Shown here one piece after another: positions 1 through 7,666 of a DNA stretch of 64,000 nucleotides. This stretch comes from an uncultured Prochlorococcus sp. GTDB taxonomy: Bacteria > Cyanobacteriota > Cyanobacteriia > PCC-6307 > Cyanobiaceae. The stretch covers positions 1-64,000 of the forward strand of contig CAJWWR010000002.1 of assembly GCA_913048245.1 (NCBI GenBank), given 5' to 3'. The position numbers were made by a program, and so were the translations under genes. The notes beneath the pieces were generated by a model, which worked only from the letters and a program-made list of their open reading frames with translations, searched no databases and was not told the origin of the DNA. The first letter of the stretch is position 1; the number at the start of each line of letters is the position of its first letter.

Positions 1-170
1 TGGTTGAATATATTCAAGTCTTATGGTGGAAAACAATCAGAAGCGAAGAAATAATTAAAATCTTAGAAGAATTAAAATCAAATTTAAAAAATAATATTCA
101 GCCAAGAATATCTTGGGAGATAATTTTACTGAAAATTAGTATGTTAATTTATCCCGATATAATTAATTAG
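1..170 (+). CDS. holB: C-terminal fragment, probable DNA polymerase III delta' subunit (partial)
   Basis: An open frame enters from the left edge and closes with TAG at 168-170, giving about 55 C-terminal residues. The fragment is lysine- and leucine-rich and contains the stretch [16 protein letters not shown], which resembles the helical C-terminal collar end of bacterial clamp-loader delta' subunits. No catalytic or zinc-binding motif is present because the N-terminal region lies outside the window. It runs convergently into the rpaA stop with a 4-base overlap. Placing holB next to rpaA fits my recollection of picocyanobacterial gene order, so the name rests on a weak C-terminal match plus context. 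Another alpha-helical protein cannot be excluded. Confidence 0.5.
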   Translation, partial: VEYIQVLWWKTIRSEEIIKILEELKSNLKNNIQPRISWEIILLKISMLIYPDIIN

Positions 171-934
171 GTGTTTATCAATTTTGTATCTTCAGAATAC
201 TCAACATCTTCTTCTGCATCTTCAGCATTAGCTGGTAACTCAAGACAATAACCTGCACCATAAACAGTTTTTATATATTGAGGTTTTCTTGCATCTGGTT
301 CAAGTTTAGTTCTCAAGTGTCTGACATGAACTCTAATGGTCTCAATATCATCATCTGGCTCATAACCCCATACTTCTTTTAAAATTAAAGCAGGTGAAAC
401 TGTTTGCCCATGTCTCTGAAGAAGACAATGTAGTAATTCGAATTCTAAATGTGTAAGCCTTACAGGAGCCTCAAACCAAATAACTTCAAATCGCTCAGGA
501 ACTAGAGTAAGTGGACCATAGCTAAGTATTTCTTGCTGATTACTGGAATTAAATTGTGCACGATTAGTTCTTCTAAGCAGGGCTTTTACGCGAACATATA
601 ACTCATCTAAATCAAAAGGTTTTGTTATGTAATCATCTGCCCCAGAGTTAAATCCAGAAATTTTATCCTTCACACCTCCCAATGCAGTAATCATCAAAAT
701 AGGTATGTTTGATGTTCTCTCATCTCTTCTTAGTCTTTGGCACAATGTCAGACCATCTACATTAGGCAACATTAAGTCCAGGAGGATTAAATCAGGTGCA
801 TATTGAAGTGCTAACGCTTGACCTTTAATTCCATCTTCAGCTTTTAGCACGTCAAATCCAGAATGCTCTAAATGACCAGCAACTATTTCTCGCATGTCTT
901 TATCGTCCTCTATTAGGAGAATTGAAATTTTCAT
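167..934 (-). CDS. rpaA: OmpR-family response regulator RpaA (circadian output)
   Basis: A 255-residue two-component response regulator. Residues 1-120 form a receiver domain with the acidic pocket E9-D10-D11, phospho-acceptor D53 (in LLDLMLP) and the lysine of ITKPF near 105. Residues 135-235 form an OmpR/PhoB winged-helix DNA-binding domain. The wing text, with [20 protein letters not shown] and the [12 protein letters not shown]-type segment, is characteristic of cyanobacterial RpaA rather than RpaB. RpaA takes phosphate from the SasA kinase and carries KaiABC clock output to transcription. The ATG at 932-934 begins directly before the receiver domain. The C-terminal tail is acidic ([13 protein letters not shown]). 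A 344-base gap lies upstream, so the gene has its own promoter region. Confidence 0.93.
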   Translation of the reverse strand: MKISILLIEDDKDMREIVAGHLEHSGFDVLKAEDGIKGQALALQYAPDLILLDLMLPNVDGLTLCQRLRRDERTSNIPILMITALGGVKDKISGFNSGADDYITKPFDLDELYVRVKALLRRTNRAQFNSSNQQEILSYGPLTLVPERFEVIWFEAPVRLTHLEFELLHCLLQRHGQTVSPALILKEVWGYEPDDDIETIRVHVRHLRTKLEPDARKPQYIKTVYGAGYCLELPANAEDAEEDVEYSEDTKLINT

Positions 935-1278
935 ATTGACAAAATTACAAATTAATAAATTTTTAATATTCTCTCAATTATTTTTATTAAGTGCTGGATT
1001 AAACGAAATACTTAACGAATTGAAAAAACGCGTATATAGTAGCTATAGCAGTAAATCCAGAAAAACTATCGACGATTCAATCGCAAGAAATTTTATAAAT
1101 TCTTTTGTTTTATTTAAGAATTCCTTAATATTTATTCTGCTTTTTACTCTAAATGCATCCTCATTTTTATTAATGTAATTGAAGGTGATGAATTTCATAA
1201 TGATATCCAAATGACTCTGTTAACATGAAATTTGAGATTCAAATATGAAATTGCTATAAAAAAGAAAATATAATCTTT
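935..1278. other. Intergenic region upstream of rpaA; no supported gene
   Basis: This 344-base AT-rich gap separates divergently transcribed rpaA and the charged hypothetical gene. It must hold the rpaA promoter on the minus strand and any promoter for the rightward gene. An open frame covers much of it on the plus strand, but it starts inside rpaA antisense and its composition looks random. I see no tRNA, hairpin terminator or repeat. Confidence 0.5.
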
Positions 1279-1638
1279 ATGAAAAAAAAATCAATAAGCT
1301 ACAAACTACTTTCCAAAAAAGAACTTCAACATCTTAAAGAATATTATGTTGAGGAAAAAGTAAAAAGCATGAGTCAGGAGGAATTAAAAGAATTCGTCAA
1401 AGAAAACATTGATCATCAAATCAATCAAACAATAGGTGAAGAAGAAGAGAGAGAAGCGTGGAGAGAAATGGAGAACTTTTTTAGTGATTCTTTTGATAGA
1501 TTAATAGATGAAATCAAGAAAAAATATGCAGTTATCCAAGAAAATAATAATTCTGATAAAACTGAATACGAGGAACGTTTAGAAATTATTGATCAACTTA
1601 AAGCCGAAGATGAAAAAAAAGATATGTGGGAGGATTAA
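1279..1638 (+). CDS. Hypothetical highly charged protein
   Basis: A 119-residue protein of unknown function. By my count 55 residues are Glu, Asp, Lys or Arg (24 E, 9 D, 18 K, 4 R). There is no signal peptide, membrane segment or cysteine. Two stretches (about 13-50 and 70-112) have the charged, helical look of a short coiled coil, and a central EEEERE block is strongly acidic. A cytoplasmic helical protein is likely. It is followed within a few bases by a strong intrinsic terminator, which supports a real monocistronic transcript. Its position between rpaA and two exported small proteins suggests accessory content. I do not recognise the family. Confidence 0.6.
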   Translation: MKKKSISYKLLSKKELQHLKEYYVEEKVKSMSQEELKEFVKENIDHQINQTIGEEEEREAWREMENFFSDSFDRLIDEIKKKYAVIQENNNSDKTEYEERLEIIDQLKAEDEKKDMWED

Positions 1639-1670
1639 AAAAAAGACCCCAGGTGGGGTCTTTTTCTTTT
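1637..1670 (+). terminator. Rho-independent terminator of the charged hypothetical gene
   Basis: A perfect GC-rich stem GACCCC (1645-1650) / GGGGTC (1655-1660) closes a 4-base AGGT loop. It is preceded by an A tract and followed by TTTTTCTTTT. The flanking A and T runs extend the pairing. It starts at the stop codon of the preceding gene. This is the clearest intrinsic terminator in the window. Confidence 0.92.
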
Positions 1671-1673
1671 GAA

Positions 1674-1714
1674 TGATTAAATCAAGTGTTTCCTTGTTTC
1701 CACTGGATTAATCA
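1674..1714. repeat. Interrupted hairpin directly after the terminator
   Basis: Outer arms TGATTAA (1674-1680) and TTAATCA (1708-1714) are exact reverse complements. Inner arms AGTG (1685-1688) and CACT (1701-1704) pair as well, leaving a loop TTTCCTTGTTTC. No T run follows, so it is not a conventional terminator. It could be a short mobile or island repeat, an RNA element or a protein-binding dyad. Only a genome-wide copy count would tell. Confidence 0.45.
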
Positions 1715-1739
1715 CTCACTCCTACACACAATAAAAGTT

Positions 1740-1840
1740 TAGCTTAATTTTTCTAGTAACGTGAGTTATTTGTAGGCTGATTATAAAGTGTCACATGTGC
1801 CAGTTGCTTATATCAATAAACCAGCTAGAAAAATAAGCTA
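1740..1840. repeat. Long-spaced imperfect inverted repeat
   Basis: The left arm at 1740-1756 and the right arm at 1825-1840 are reverse complements over 16 positions with a single-base bulge (10 bp plus 6 bp of pairing). They are separated by 68 bases. The spacer holds TGGCACATGTG-like text but no open frame. Together with the neighbouring hairpin this makes the 310-base gap before the first exported gene unusually structured. An RNA element, an upstream regulatory region or the footprint of a lost element are all possible. Confidence 0.45.
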
Positions 1841-1921
1841 TGAATTTAAGTTCAATAATGATTCTTTAGCGCTTTTTGCCTTAGGTAAAAATCATTACCT
1901 CCTAATCTAATATAGTTGTAG

Positions 1922-1927
1922 TATAAT
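1922..1927 (+). promoter_or_regulatory. Candidate -10 box for the first exported small protein
   Basis: A perfect TATAAT (preceded by TAG) lies 21 bases before the ATG at 1949. No convincing -35 element is found at 17 bases, which is common in these AT-rich genomes. An AGGTAA/TTACCT dyad at 1883-1900 sits just upstream and could be an operator. Confidence 0.45.
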
Positions 1928-1948
1928 TCAAAAAAACAATTCATAACA

Positions 1949-2248
1949 ATGAAAATTATTAAACGTCTTTCTCACTTGTTACCTGTTTTAACGATGGGTG
2001 TCATAACAACAACTATTTATTCTCCACCAGCCAATGCCGAAGATTGGTTAGTGAATGAATGCGAAGCTGATAACGATAATGGAGGTAACCCAGTAATTGT
2101 CTGTAATGACGGTTTTAGCATTGCAGTTTTCTGGAATGATGGCAGTTACGTTAATGGATGGTGTAACAGCAGAAATGATTATGATGTAGATTACAGAGGT
2201 TTATCAAGAGAAAATGCACAATCCTGGGTAAGGTACATTTGCAACTAA
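1949..2248 (+). CDS. Small exported four-cysteine protein (copy 1)
   Basis: A 99-residue protein of unknown function. Residues 1-30 form a classical signal peptide: a KxxKR start, a hydrophobic core, and the ANA cleavage motif before Glu-Asp-Trp. The mature part of about 69 residues is acidic and rich in Asn, Asp, Tyr and Trp. It has four cysteines spaced C-x13-C-x19-C-x25-C, consistent with two disulfides in the periplasm or outside the cell. The block FWNDGSYVNGWC is the core conserved with the paralogue 271 bases downstream. Having its own -10-like box before it and a hairpin after it suggests a separate transcript. I recognise no named family. Confidence 0.75.
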   Translation: MKIIKRLSHLLPVLTMGVITTTIYSPPANAEDWLVNECEADNDNGGNPVIVCNDGFSIAVFWNDGSYVNGWCNSRNDYDVDYRGLSRENAQSWVRYICN

Positions 2249-2305
2249 TTATATTTTTCAAAGTAATAGCAAGTTAAATCTTTTTTATAAAATTTCAAAG
2301 CAATC

Positions 2306-2352
2306 TGTGTCATCTGAGATTAATAAAGATTCAGATGACACAATTTATTTTT
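2306..2352 (+). terminator. Hairpin terminator after exported protein copy 1
   Basis: A perfect 12-bp stem (TGTGTCATCTGA at 2306-2317, TCAGATGACACA at 2331-2342) with a 13-base loop is followed by ATTTATTTTT. It lies 58 bases after the stop codon. The long perfect stem and U-rich tail fit intrinsic termination, although GC content is modest. It could alternatively stabilise the 3' end of the mRNA. Confidence 0.65.
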
Positions 2353-2519
2353 AAAGTGATTAACTGATTATTCAAAAAGTATTTATTCATACAAAAAATA
2401 TTTAAAAAAATGTAAAAAATGAAAATTGTTAATTATTTGTAAAGTTAATGAGTCATTTTTTTCTCAATAAATCATTAATTAAATTACAATAATATTCATG
2501 ATTATTTGAATCTAAATTT

Positions 2520-2822
2520 ATGTTTTTAAAAAATTTGAAAAAGTCTATAAAAATTTCGATTGCCCTAACAATTGGATCATTTGGCACATTGATGCTTGCA
2601 CCCACAGCCAAGTCAGAATATTGGCAAGCTCATGAATGCTTTTACGATTATGATGCTAATTATAATCTGGTTGAAGTGTGCCTGGACGGTTATAACATTG
2701 GGATTTTTTGGGATGATGGAAGTTATGTTAATGGGTACTGCACTAGCAGAAGTGACTACAATGTAGATTATTACGGATTATCTAAAAGAGATGCTATTTC
2801 ATGGGTAGATTATTATTGCTAG
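2520..2822 (+). CDS. Small exported four-cysteine protein (copy 2)
   Basis: A 100-residue paralogue of the preceding exported gene. The signal peptide (residues 1-32) has a lysine-rich start, a hydrophobic core and the AKS cleavage motif. The mature region aligns with copy 1 without gaps, with about 39 of 68 positions identical. The four cysteines have exactly the same spacing (C-x13-C-x19-C-x25-C), and the cores FWDDGSYVNGYC and DYNVDYYGLS are shared. Codons differ throughout, so the duplication is not recent but both copies are under constraint. The charge is acidic. A TACAAT box at 2485-2490 may be its -10. Function unknown; secretion and disulfide bonding are inferred. Confidence 0.75.
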   Translation: MFLKNLKKSIKISIALTIGSFGTLMLAPTAKSEYWQAHECFYDYDANYNLVEVCLDGYNIGIFWDDGSYVNGYCTSRSDYNVDYYGLSKRDAISWVDYYC

Positions 2823-3038
2823 TTATCAAAATATTTACTAAGAAATATTGAGCGTAACTTAAATTTTTAAATTGATAATTATTAAACCATATATTGATCT
2901 GATTCTTTCATGACAAGAATCATTTAATAAAGATAGTAATTTCTAAAGAAAATAGTACTAAGAATAATTTTAAATAGATTAAACAACTCTAGATAAACCA
3001 ACTCCATGAAATTTACATGAAAATCAATTGGCAAGGGA

Positions 3039-4106
3039 TTAATTTCTAATTGAATTACTTCCTAAATCAACAGTGTCTAAGACTCTTCTAAGTTTCTTAA
3101 AATCATCTAAAACTTGACCACAGCCATTAACTACGCATAGTAGAGGATCATCAGCTATGTGAGTAAAGATGCCAGTTTCTCTGGTGACTAAATCACTTAT
3201 TCCTTTTATTAAGGCGCCACCGCCTGCAAGCATAATACCCTTATCTACAATATCTGCGGCTAATTCCGGCGGGGTTCTTTCTAAAGTTCTTTTCACTGAC
3301 TCAATAATCTTATCAAGAGGTTCAGACATTGCCTCTCTAACTTCTCCAGCTGTTAAGTGGATAGCTCTTGGCAAACCAGACAATAAATGTAATCCTCTCA
3401 CTTCCATAGTATTACTATCAAAAGTATCATCAGGGAACGCAGAACCTATAGTAATCTTAATTTTTTCTGCTGTTCTCTCTCCAACAACCATATTGTGATT
3501 TTTTTTCAGATAACTTGATATTGACTCATTTATCTCATCACCTGCGATTCGAAGAGATTCACTGACTACTGTGCCACCTAGACTTAAAACTGCAACCTCA
3601 GTTGTTCCTCCACCGATATCAACAATCATAGTTCCCATGGGTTCAGTGACAGGTAATGAAGCTCCAATTGCCGCGGCAACAGGTTCATCTATTAAATAGA
3701 CTTCTCTGGCACCAGCCAATCCTGCCTCTCTAACTGCCTTACGTTCAACACTTGTTACTCCACTTGGAATTCCAATGACAATTCTTGGAGCTAATATACC
3801 TCTACCTTCATTACATTTTTGAATAAAAGTTTTTAGCATTTCTTCAGCAGCATTAAAATCTGCGATAACACCATCTCTGAGAGGTCTCACAGCTTTTATA
3901 TTTCCAGGAGTTCTACCAAGCATTAATTTTGCTTCTTGGCCAACTGCTAAAGGAATGCCCTCTTCTAAATCCATAGCTACAACTGAAGGTTCATCTAAGA
4001 CTACCCCTTTACCAGATACATGTATGATTGTATTAGCAGTGCCTAAATCAATACCTATTTCTCGAGATAATTGCAGACGGCTCCAAAAATTATACTTAAA
4101 GTTCAT
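3039..4106 (-). CDS. mreB: MreB, bacterial actin homologue
   Basis: A 355-residue rod-shape-determining actin-like ATPase. Phosphate-1 loop IGIDLGTANT begins near residue 17, phosphate-2 is IVDIGGGTTEVAV near 165, and the adenosine motif IMLAGGGALIKG is near 295. The conserved LMLGRTPGNIKAVRPLRDGVIADF block is intact. An amphipathic N-terminus (NFKYNFWSRLQLS) precedes the fold and suits membrane attachment. I chose the ATG at 4104-4106; one codon upstream is only a TTG. MreB filaments guide lateral wall synthesis with MreC and MreD. Those partners are not adjacent here: the next genes downstream are exported small proteins on the opposite strand. It may therefore be a stand-alone or second copy. 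Confidence 0.92.
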   Translation of the reverse strand: MNFKYNFWSRLQLSREIGIDLGTANTIIHVSGKGVVLDEPSVVAMDLEEGIPLAVGQEAKLMLGRTPGNIKAVRPLRDGVIADFNAAEEMLKTFIQKCNEGRGILAPRIVIGIPSGVTSVERKAVREAGLAGAREVYLIDEPVAAAIGASLPVTEPMGTMIVDIGGGTTEVAVLSLGGTVVSESLRIAGDEINESISSYLKKNHNMVVGERTAEKIKITIGSAFPDDTFDSNTMEVRGLHLLSGLPRAIHLTAGEVREAMSEPLDKIIESVKRTLERTPPELAADIVDKGIMLAGGGALIKGISDLVTRETGIFTHIADDPLLCVVNGCGQVLDDFKKLRRVLDTVDLGSNSIRN

Positions 4107-4407
4107 CAAATAAAGAAATACTTATATACTAAGATTAACGTCCTTAATAAAAGTGTCTACAAGATAGTCAGTAATTAGAGTTATTACTGAAATAGAATAT
4201 TAAATTCAATTTTGTTGTAGTTCTTATAGGCTTTAAAATCATGAAATTCTGTTTTCTATTAAATACTTAAGAAATAGCAAATTCTTGAGCAAGAAGAATA
4301 AAAAATATATTAGAAAAAAAGAAAATAAGCAAACATTATGATTAAAAAAGATTCCAAGTATCATGACATCACATGAAGTTAATTGGAGTCTGTTGACGTT
4401 TATTGAA
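4107..4407. other. Intergenic region between mreB and tRNA-Asn; no gene seen
   Basis: About 300 AT-rich bases. On the minus strand the part next to mreB includes TATATAA-like text about 20 bases before the start and is its probable promoter. The longest frames here are under 25 codons with no initiation context. No terminator-like hairpin is obvious downstream of the tRNA. Confidence 0.5.
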
Positions 4408-4479
4408 CTCCCCGGGCGGGATTCGAACCTGCGACCAATCGGTTAACAGCCGATCGCTCTACCGCTGAGCTACCGAGGA
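4408..4479 (-). tRNA. tRNA-Asn (anticodon GTT)
   Basis: The reverse complement folds into a 72-nt cloverleaf. The acceptor is TCCTCGG/CCGGGGA with discriminator G, the D arm is GCTC/GAGC, the anticodon stem ATCGG/CCGAT carries loop CTGTTAA (anticodon GTT), and the T arm has TTCGAAT. One T-stem position (A/C) is mismatched. CCA is not encoded. It lies alone between mreB and an ABC ATPase gene on the same strand. Confidence 0.96.
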
Positions 4480-4503
4480 ATATATAAAAATTTACATCTT
4501 TCG

Positions 4504-4524
4504 AGTACCTTATGACAAGGTACT
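4504..4524. other. Perfect hairpin between the ABC ATPase gene and tRNA-Asn
   Basis: AGTACCTT (4504-4511) and AAGGTACT (4517-4524) form an 8-bp stem with a 5-base loop. It starts one base after the ATPase stop on the minus strand. No U tract follows on that strand, so it may be a weak terminator, a processing site upstream of the tRNA, or an mRNA 3'-end stabiliser. Confidence 0.45.
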
Positions 4525-4525
4525 T

Positions 4526-5176
4526 TTAATGATATTTGAAATTACTTGGTGAAACCCATTCTGATAAATAACCTTTTTCCATAATTCCAATCTTATGAGC
4601 ATAGTTTAATTCCTCCATTCGATGAGTAATCCATAGAACAGTTATTGGTCTTTTTGCACTCGTGGTTAAAGTTTGCACAAGTTTAATTATTTCCATTTGA
4701 CTTATTTCATCTAACAACGCTGTAGGTTCATCCATTAAAATAAAATTACTATTACTTATTAGTGCTGAAGCTATGGCCAGCCTCTGTTTTTGCCCACCAC
4801 TTAATGTTTGAACAGGCCTTAGAATAAATCCATTTAAACCTACAAGATTTAGTACATCATCAACTCTTTGTTGCATACGCTTTTTATCAAAAGTTTCCCT
4901 TATATTCAAAATCATTTCACTGCCGCAAGTGGGCATTAATATCTGATGATCAGGATTCTGAAAAACAGTAAAGACATCGTCAGGACCATCTATACTTCCA
5001 GAAGTGGGATTAATTATCCTTTGAATTAATTTAAAAAGCGTACTTTTACCGCAACCATTTCTACCTACGATCATAAATAAACCAGGTTCATTAATTTCGA
5101 AAGAACAATTCGTAATTGTCTTTTCCTCATTAGGCCAAGAAAAATCTACATTCTTTAAAATTAAATTTGTTTTCAT
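4526..5176 (-). CDS. ABC transporter ATPase, CbiO/EcfA type
   Basis: A 216-residue stand-alone ATP-binding cassette. Walker A is GRNGCGKST (about 38-46), the Q-loop is VFQNPDHQ (about 71-78), the signature is LSGGQKQR, Walker B is FILMDEP, and the H-loop is THR. The FQNPDHQ Q-loop is typical of cobalt/nickel and ECF-type vitamin importers, which power substrate-binding membrane S components through a T component. No CbiQ/EcfT or S-component gene is nearby, so the membrane partner must be elsewhere and the substrate cannot be assigned. It reads in the same direction as the UPF0367 gene 28 bases upstream. The protein is slightly short for the family, missing part of the usual C-terminal tail. 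Confidence 0.8.
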   Translation of the reverse strand: MKTNLILKNVDFSWPNEEKTITNCSFEINEPGLFMIVGRNGCGKSTLFKLIQRIINPTSGSIDGPDDVFTVFQNPDHQILMPTCGSEMILNIRETFDKKRMQQRVDDVLNLVGLNGFILRPVQTLSGGQKQRLAIASALISNSNFILMDEPTALLDEISQMEIIKLVQTLTTSAKRPITVLWITHRMEELNYAHKIGIMEKGYLSEWVSPSNFKYH

Positions 5177-5204
5177 CTGTAAACAAAATATTCGATATCA
5201 TTTT

Positions 5205-5471
5205 CTATGAATCAAGGCTAAAACCTGGTCTTTTTGAACCACCAGCAACGGCTGACTTCTCATATACCTGGATTGCAATTATTTCTTTAGCTAATACAGA
5301 AACTAATTTGCCCTTTATTTTTTCACATTCAAGATTAATCAATGAAGTATTCTCAGTTAAATGCATTGCATTTTTAATTTCATTAAAATCTTGCATTATA
5401 TGATCATATTCATTTTTCTGAATAGTGATTGGAAAAGGAGAATATCTCAAGGTTAGTTCTAAGGTGTACAT
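5205..5471 (-). CDS. Conserved cyanobacterial protein, UPF0367 family
   Basis: An 88-residue soluble protein without a signal peptide or membrane segment. The N-terminus MYTLELTLRYSPFPITIQ and the pattern LxCEKIKGKLVSVLAKEI followed by the KSxxAGxxxRPGF end match what I recall of the UPF0367 family, which is largely restricted to cyanobacteria and some plastids. Its biochemical role is unknown. The ATG is well placed and no upstream alternative keeps the motif. It sits upstream of the ABC ATPase on the same strand and is divergent from cysK across a 148-base gap. Confidence 0.7.
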   Translation of the reverse strand: MYTLELTLRYSPFPITIQKNEYDHIMQDFNEIKNAMHLTENTSLINLECEKIKGKLVSVLAKEIIAIQVYEKSAVAGGSKRPGFSLDS

Positions 5472-5619
5472 AAAAATTTGTTTTGTTAAATTTACTATAT
5501 AAAAAACTATCTAAAGAAGATATATTTTTTTCAATAATTAGATTTTTATATATAACAACAATCATTATAATTAAACTAAGTAATATCTTTTTGCTTGATA
5601 AAATACATAGCTTCTTTTC

Positions 5620-6588
5620 ATGGACATTGCGGATGACATTACGAATTTAGTAGGCAATACTCCATTAGTGAGATTAGAAAGAATAAGAAGATACTGTAAT
5701 TGCCAGAGTGAACTAATTGCTAAATTAGAAAGTTTCAATCCGTCATCATCAGTAAAAGACAGAATTGCTTGTTCAATGATTATTGCTGCTGAAGAAGAAG
5801 GATTAATACACCCAGGCAAAACAAAACTTATAGAAGCCACAAGTGGGAATACAGGAATAGCACTTGCAATGGTATGTGCAGCAAAAGGCTATCAACTCAT
5901 TCTTACAATGCCTGATACAATGAGTACCGAAAGAAGAGCAATGCTAAGAGCATATGGGGCAGAATTACAATTAACTCCTGGCAGAGAAGGGATGCGAGGA
6001 GCGATCGAGTTAGCTAATGAATTATCCAAAGAAATACCGAATAGTTTTCAATTTAACCAATTCGAGAATATAGCTAATCCCGAGATACACGAGAAGACAA
6101 CTGCTCGGGAAATTTGGGAACAAACAAACCATAATTTAGATGGATTAGTAACAGGCGTAGGGACAGGAGGGACTGTAACTGGCTGCGCTTCCTATCTGAA
6201 AAAAATGAATCCCGATTGCAATATATATGCAGTTGAGCCTTTAAAAAGTGCCGTAATCTCTGGCAATTCTCCTGGTTCTCATCAAATACAAGGAATCGGC
6301 GCAGGATTCGTTCCTAAAGTCTTAAAAAAAGAACTTATTGATGAAGTCATCAAAATTGATGATCATGAAGCATTTCATTACGGTAGGCTTCTAGCTAAAA
6401 TGGAAGGATTACTATCTGGTATAAGCAGTGGGGCTGCTCTTGCCGCAGCAATAAAAATTGGGCAAAGGAATAATATGAAAAATAAAAGACTAATAGTAAT
6501 ACTTCCAAGTTTTGGAGAAAGATATCTATCAACTGCAATGTTTGATTCAAATACCTCGGTAAAAGCAAGAAAAGATGGCTATTTGTAG
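5620..6588 (+). CDS. cysK: Cysteine synthase (O-acetylserine sulfhydrylase)
   Basis: A 322-residue fold-type II PLP enzyme that condenses O-acetyl-L-serine with sulfide to give L-cysteine. The PLP lysine lies in [10 protein letters not shown] near 45, the substrate loop is [12 protein letters not shown] near 75, the phosphate-binding glycine loop is [12 protein letters not shown] near 180, and SGISSGAA is near 270. Length and motifs are complete. The ATG lies in GNTPLV-type N-terminal context. The J-domain gene follows after 5 bases, so they probably share a transcript. The cysH gene at about 41.3 kb supplies the reduced-sulfur end of the same pathway. Cystathionine beta-synthase is unlikely because there is no CBS domain. 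Confidence 0.93.
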   Translation: MDIADDITNLVGNTPLVRLERIRRYCNCQSELIAKLESFNPSSSVKDRIACSMIIAAEEEGLIHPGKTKLIEATSGNTGIALAMVCAAKGYQLILTMPDTMSTERRAMLRAYGAELQLTPGREGMRGAIELANELSKEIPNSFQFNQFENIANPEIHEKTTAREIWEQTNHNLDGLVTGVGTGGTVTGCASYLKKMNPDCNIYAVEPLKSAVISGNSPGSHQIQGIGAGFVPKVLKKELIDEVIKIDDHEAFHYGRLLAKMEGLLSGISSGAALAAAIKIGQRNNMKNKRLIVILPSFGERYLSTAMFDSNTSVKARKDGYL

Positions 6589-6593
6589 TTCAA

Positions 6594-7280
6594 ATGATAA
6601 AAAAATATAATTACTATGAAGAGCTAGGGGTAGACTTTAAAGCCTCAAAATCTGAAATAAAATCTGCCTATCGATCGCTAGCAAAAAAGTATCATCCAGA
6701 TAAAGGAGGTGATAAAGAAAAGTTTCTTATCATACAAAATGCATGGGAAACTTTAAATGATCCAGTAAAAAGGCAATCTTATGATTCGCAGTTTTATCCT
6801 ATCGATAAATCCCAAAATTCCGAAAATACTGAATGGAAAGAAAATCTAAAAAATAATACATATTCTTCTTCTAAAACAGATAAGGATATTGAAGAATGGA
6901 TAAAAAATATTTATATGCCAATCAATAAATCTTTAAACCAAATTATTAAACCATTGAACAATGAAATAAAAGAATTATCTGCAGATCCCTATGACGATTT
7001 ATTAATGGAACAATTTTGTAATTACATTAATAAAAGTAGAAAAAAGATAGATAAAGTCACTAGGCTCTACAAAACATATGATATTCCAAAATCATTATCC
7101 AATTTAGGCTTGGATTTATACCACTGTTTTTCTCAAGTTCAAGATGCTCTTGAAGAATTAGATAGATACACTCACGGATATGTAGATGATTACTTATTTG
7201 ATGGTAAAGAAATGATGAAAGAAGCTAAAAGAATTCAAACTAAAATGACAGCTCATAAAAAAACAATGTCTTTTTCCTGA
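6594..7280 (+). CDS. J-domain protein (DnaJ type III-like)
   Basis: A 228-residue protein with an N-terminal J domain (residues 5-65) including the HPD tripeptide in [14 protein letters not shown], which stimulates Hsp70 (DnaK) ATPase. It lacks the Gly/Phe-rich region, the CxxCxGxG zinc centre and the DnaJ C-terminal substrate domain, so it is not canonical DnaJ. Residues 100-228 are a charged, helix-rich region of unknown type that presumably selects the client. It follows cysK by 5 bases and its stop nearly touches the convergent ndhO stop. A cytoplasmic location is expected because no membrane segment is seen. Confidence 0.8.
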   Translation: MIKKYNYYEELGVDFKASKSEIKSAYRSLAKKYHPDKGGDKEKFLIIQNAWETLNDPVKRQSYDSQFYPIDKSQNSENTEWKENLKNNTYSSSKTDKDIEEWIKNIYMPINKSLNQIIKPLNNEIKELSADPYDDLLMEQFCNYINKSRKKIDKVTRLYKTYDIPKSLSNLGLDLYHCFSQVQDALEELDRYTHGYVDDYLFDGKEMMKEAKRIQTKMTAHKKTMSFS

Positions 7281-7282
7281 AT

Positions 7283-7525
7283 TTAATCATCTCTGTAAAA
7301 TTCTTTCAATTGGTCAATCTTTAACCAAGAATCAGGTACTGGTCTTCTCCAGCGAACCTGAGCATAATCTTCTTTGAGAGCAAGAATCTCACCAGGTCCT
7401 TCAAATACATAATCAGGTAGTTTATCATCACTAGCTAAAGATTCAGTACTAGAGGAAAATTTTTCATAATCTAAGACAACAAGACTTCCTTTCTTGAGTG
7501 GTTTTTTTTGAATAGATTCGCTCAT
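7283..7525 (-). CDS. ndhO: NDH-1 complex subunit O
   Basis: An 80-residue protein matching the small cyanobacterial/chloroplast NdhO subunit: LKKGSLVVLDYEKF, then the PDYVFEGPGEILALKEDYAQVRW core and DSWLKIDQLKEF. NdhO sits on the cytoplasmic (stromal) arm of photosynthetic NDH-1, which takes electrons from ferredoxin for cyclic flow and respiration. The N-terminus (about 10 residues) is slightly extended. It is convergent with the J-domain gene (2 bases apart) and divergent from the epimerase gene across 141 bases, so it is monocistronic. Confidence 0.88.
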   Translation of the reverse strand: MSESIQKKPLKKGSLVVLDYEKFSSSTESLASDDKLPDYVFEGPGEILALKEDYAQVRWRRPVPDSWLKIDQLKEFYRDD

Positions 7526-7666
7526 GAATTAAAAAGTATTAATAACCAATTTAATCATTTAATGCAAAATTCGCATTTAAAATAGTCTTTTTTTATTTTT
7601 GAATATTTTAAGTGACACTTTTGTAAAAAATTATATATGCTCAATAAAGGAATTTAAATTAATAAT

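Noticed and set aside
894-1178. 94-codon plus-strand frame upstream of and into rpaA
   Set aside because: It starts inside the rpaA coding region on the antisense strand and its residues look like random translation of AT-rich DNA. No homology pattern, Shine-Dalgarno or promoter supports it.
1718-1729. CTCCTACACAC-like stretch resembling the Yfr1 small RNA core
   Set aside because: The match to the known ACUCCUCACAC motif needs an extra base, and no flanking hairpins or terminator fit Yfr1.
2900-2922. TGATTCTT/AAGAATCA hairpin after the second exported gene
   Set aside because: The stem is short, AT-rich and lacks a T run, so I did not list it as a terminator.
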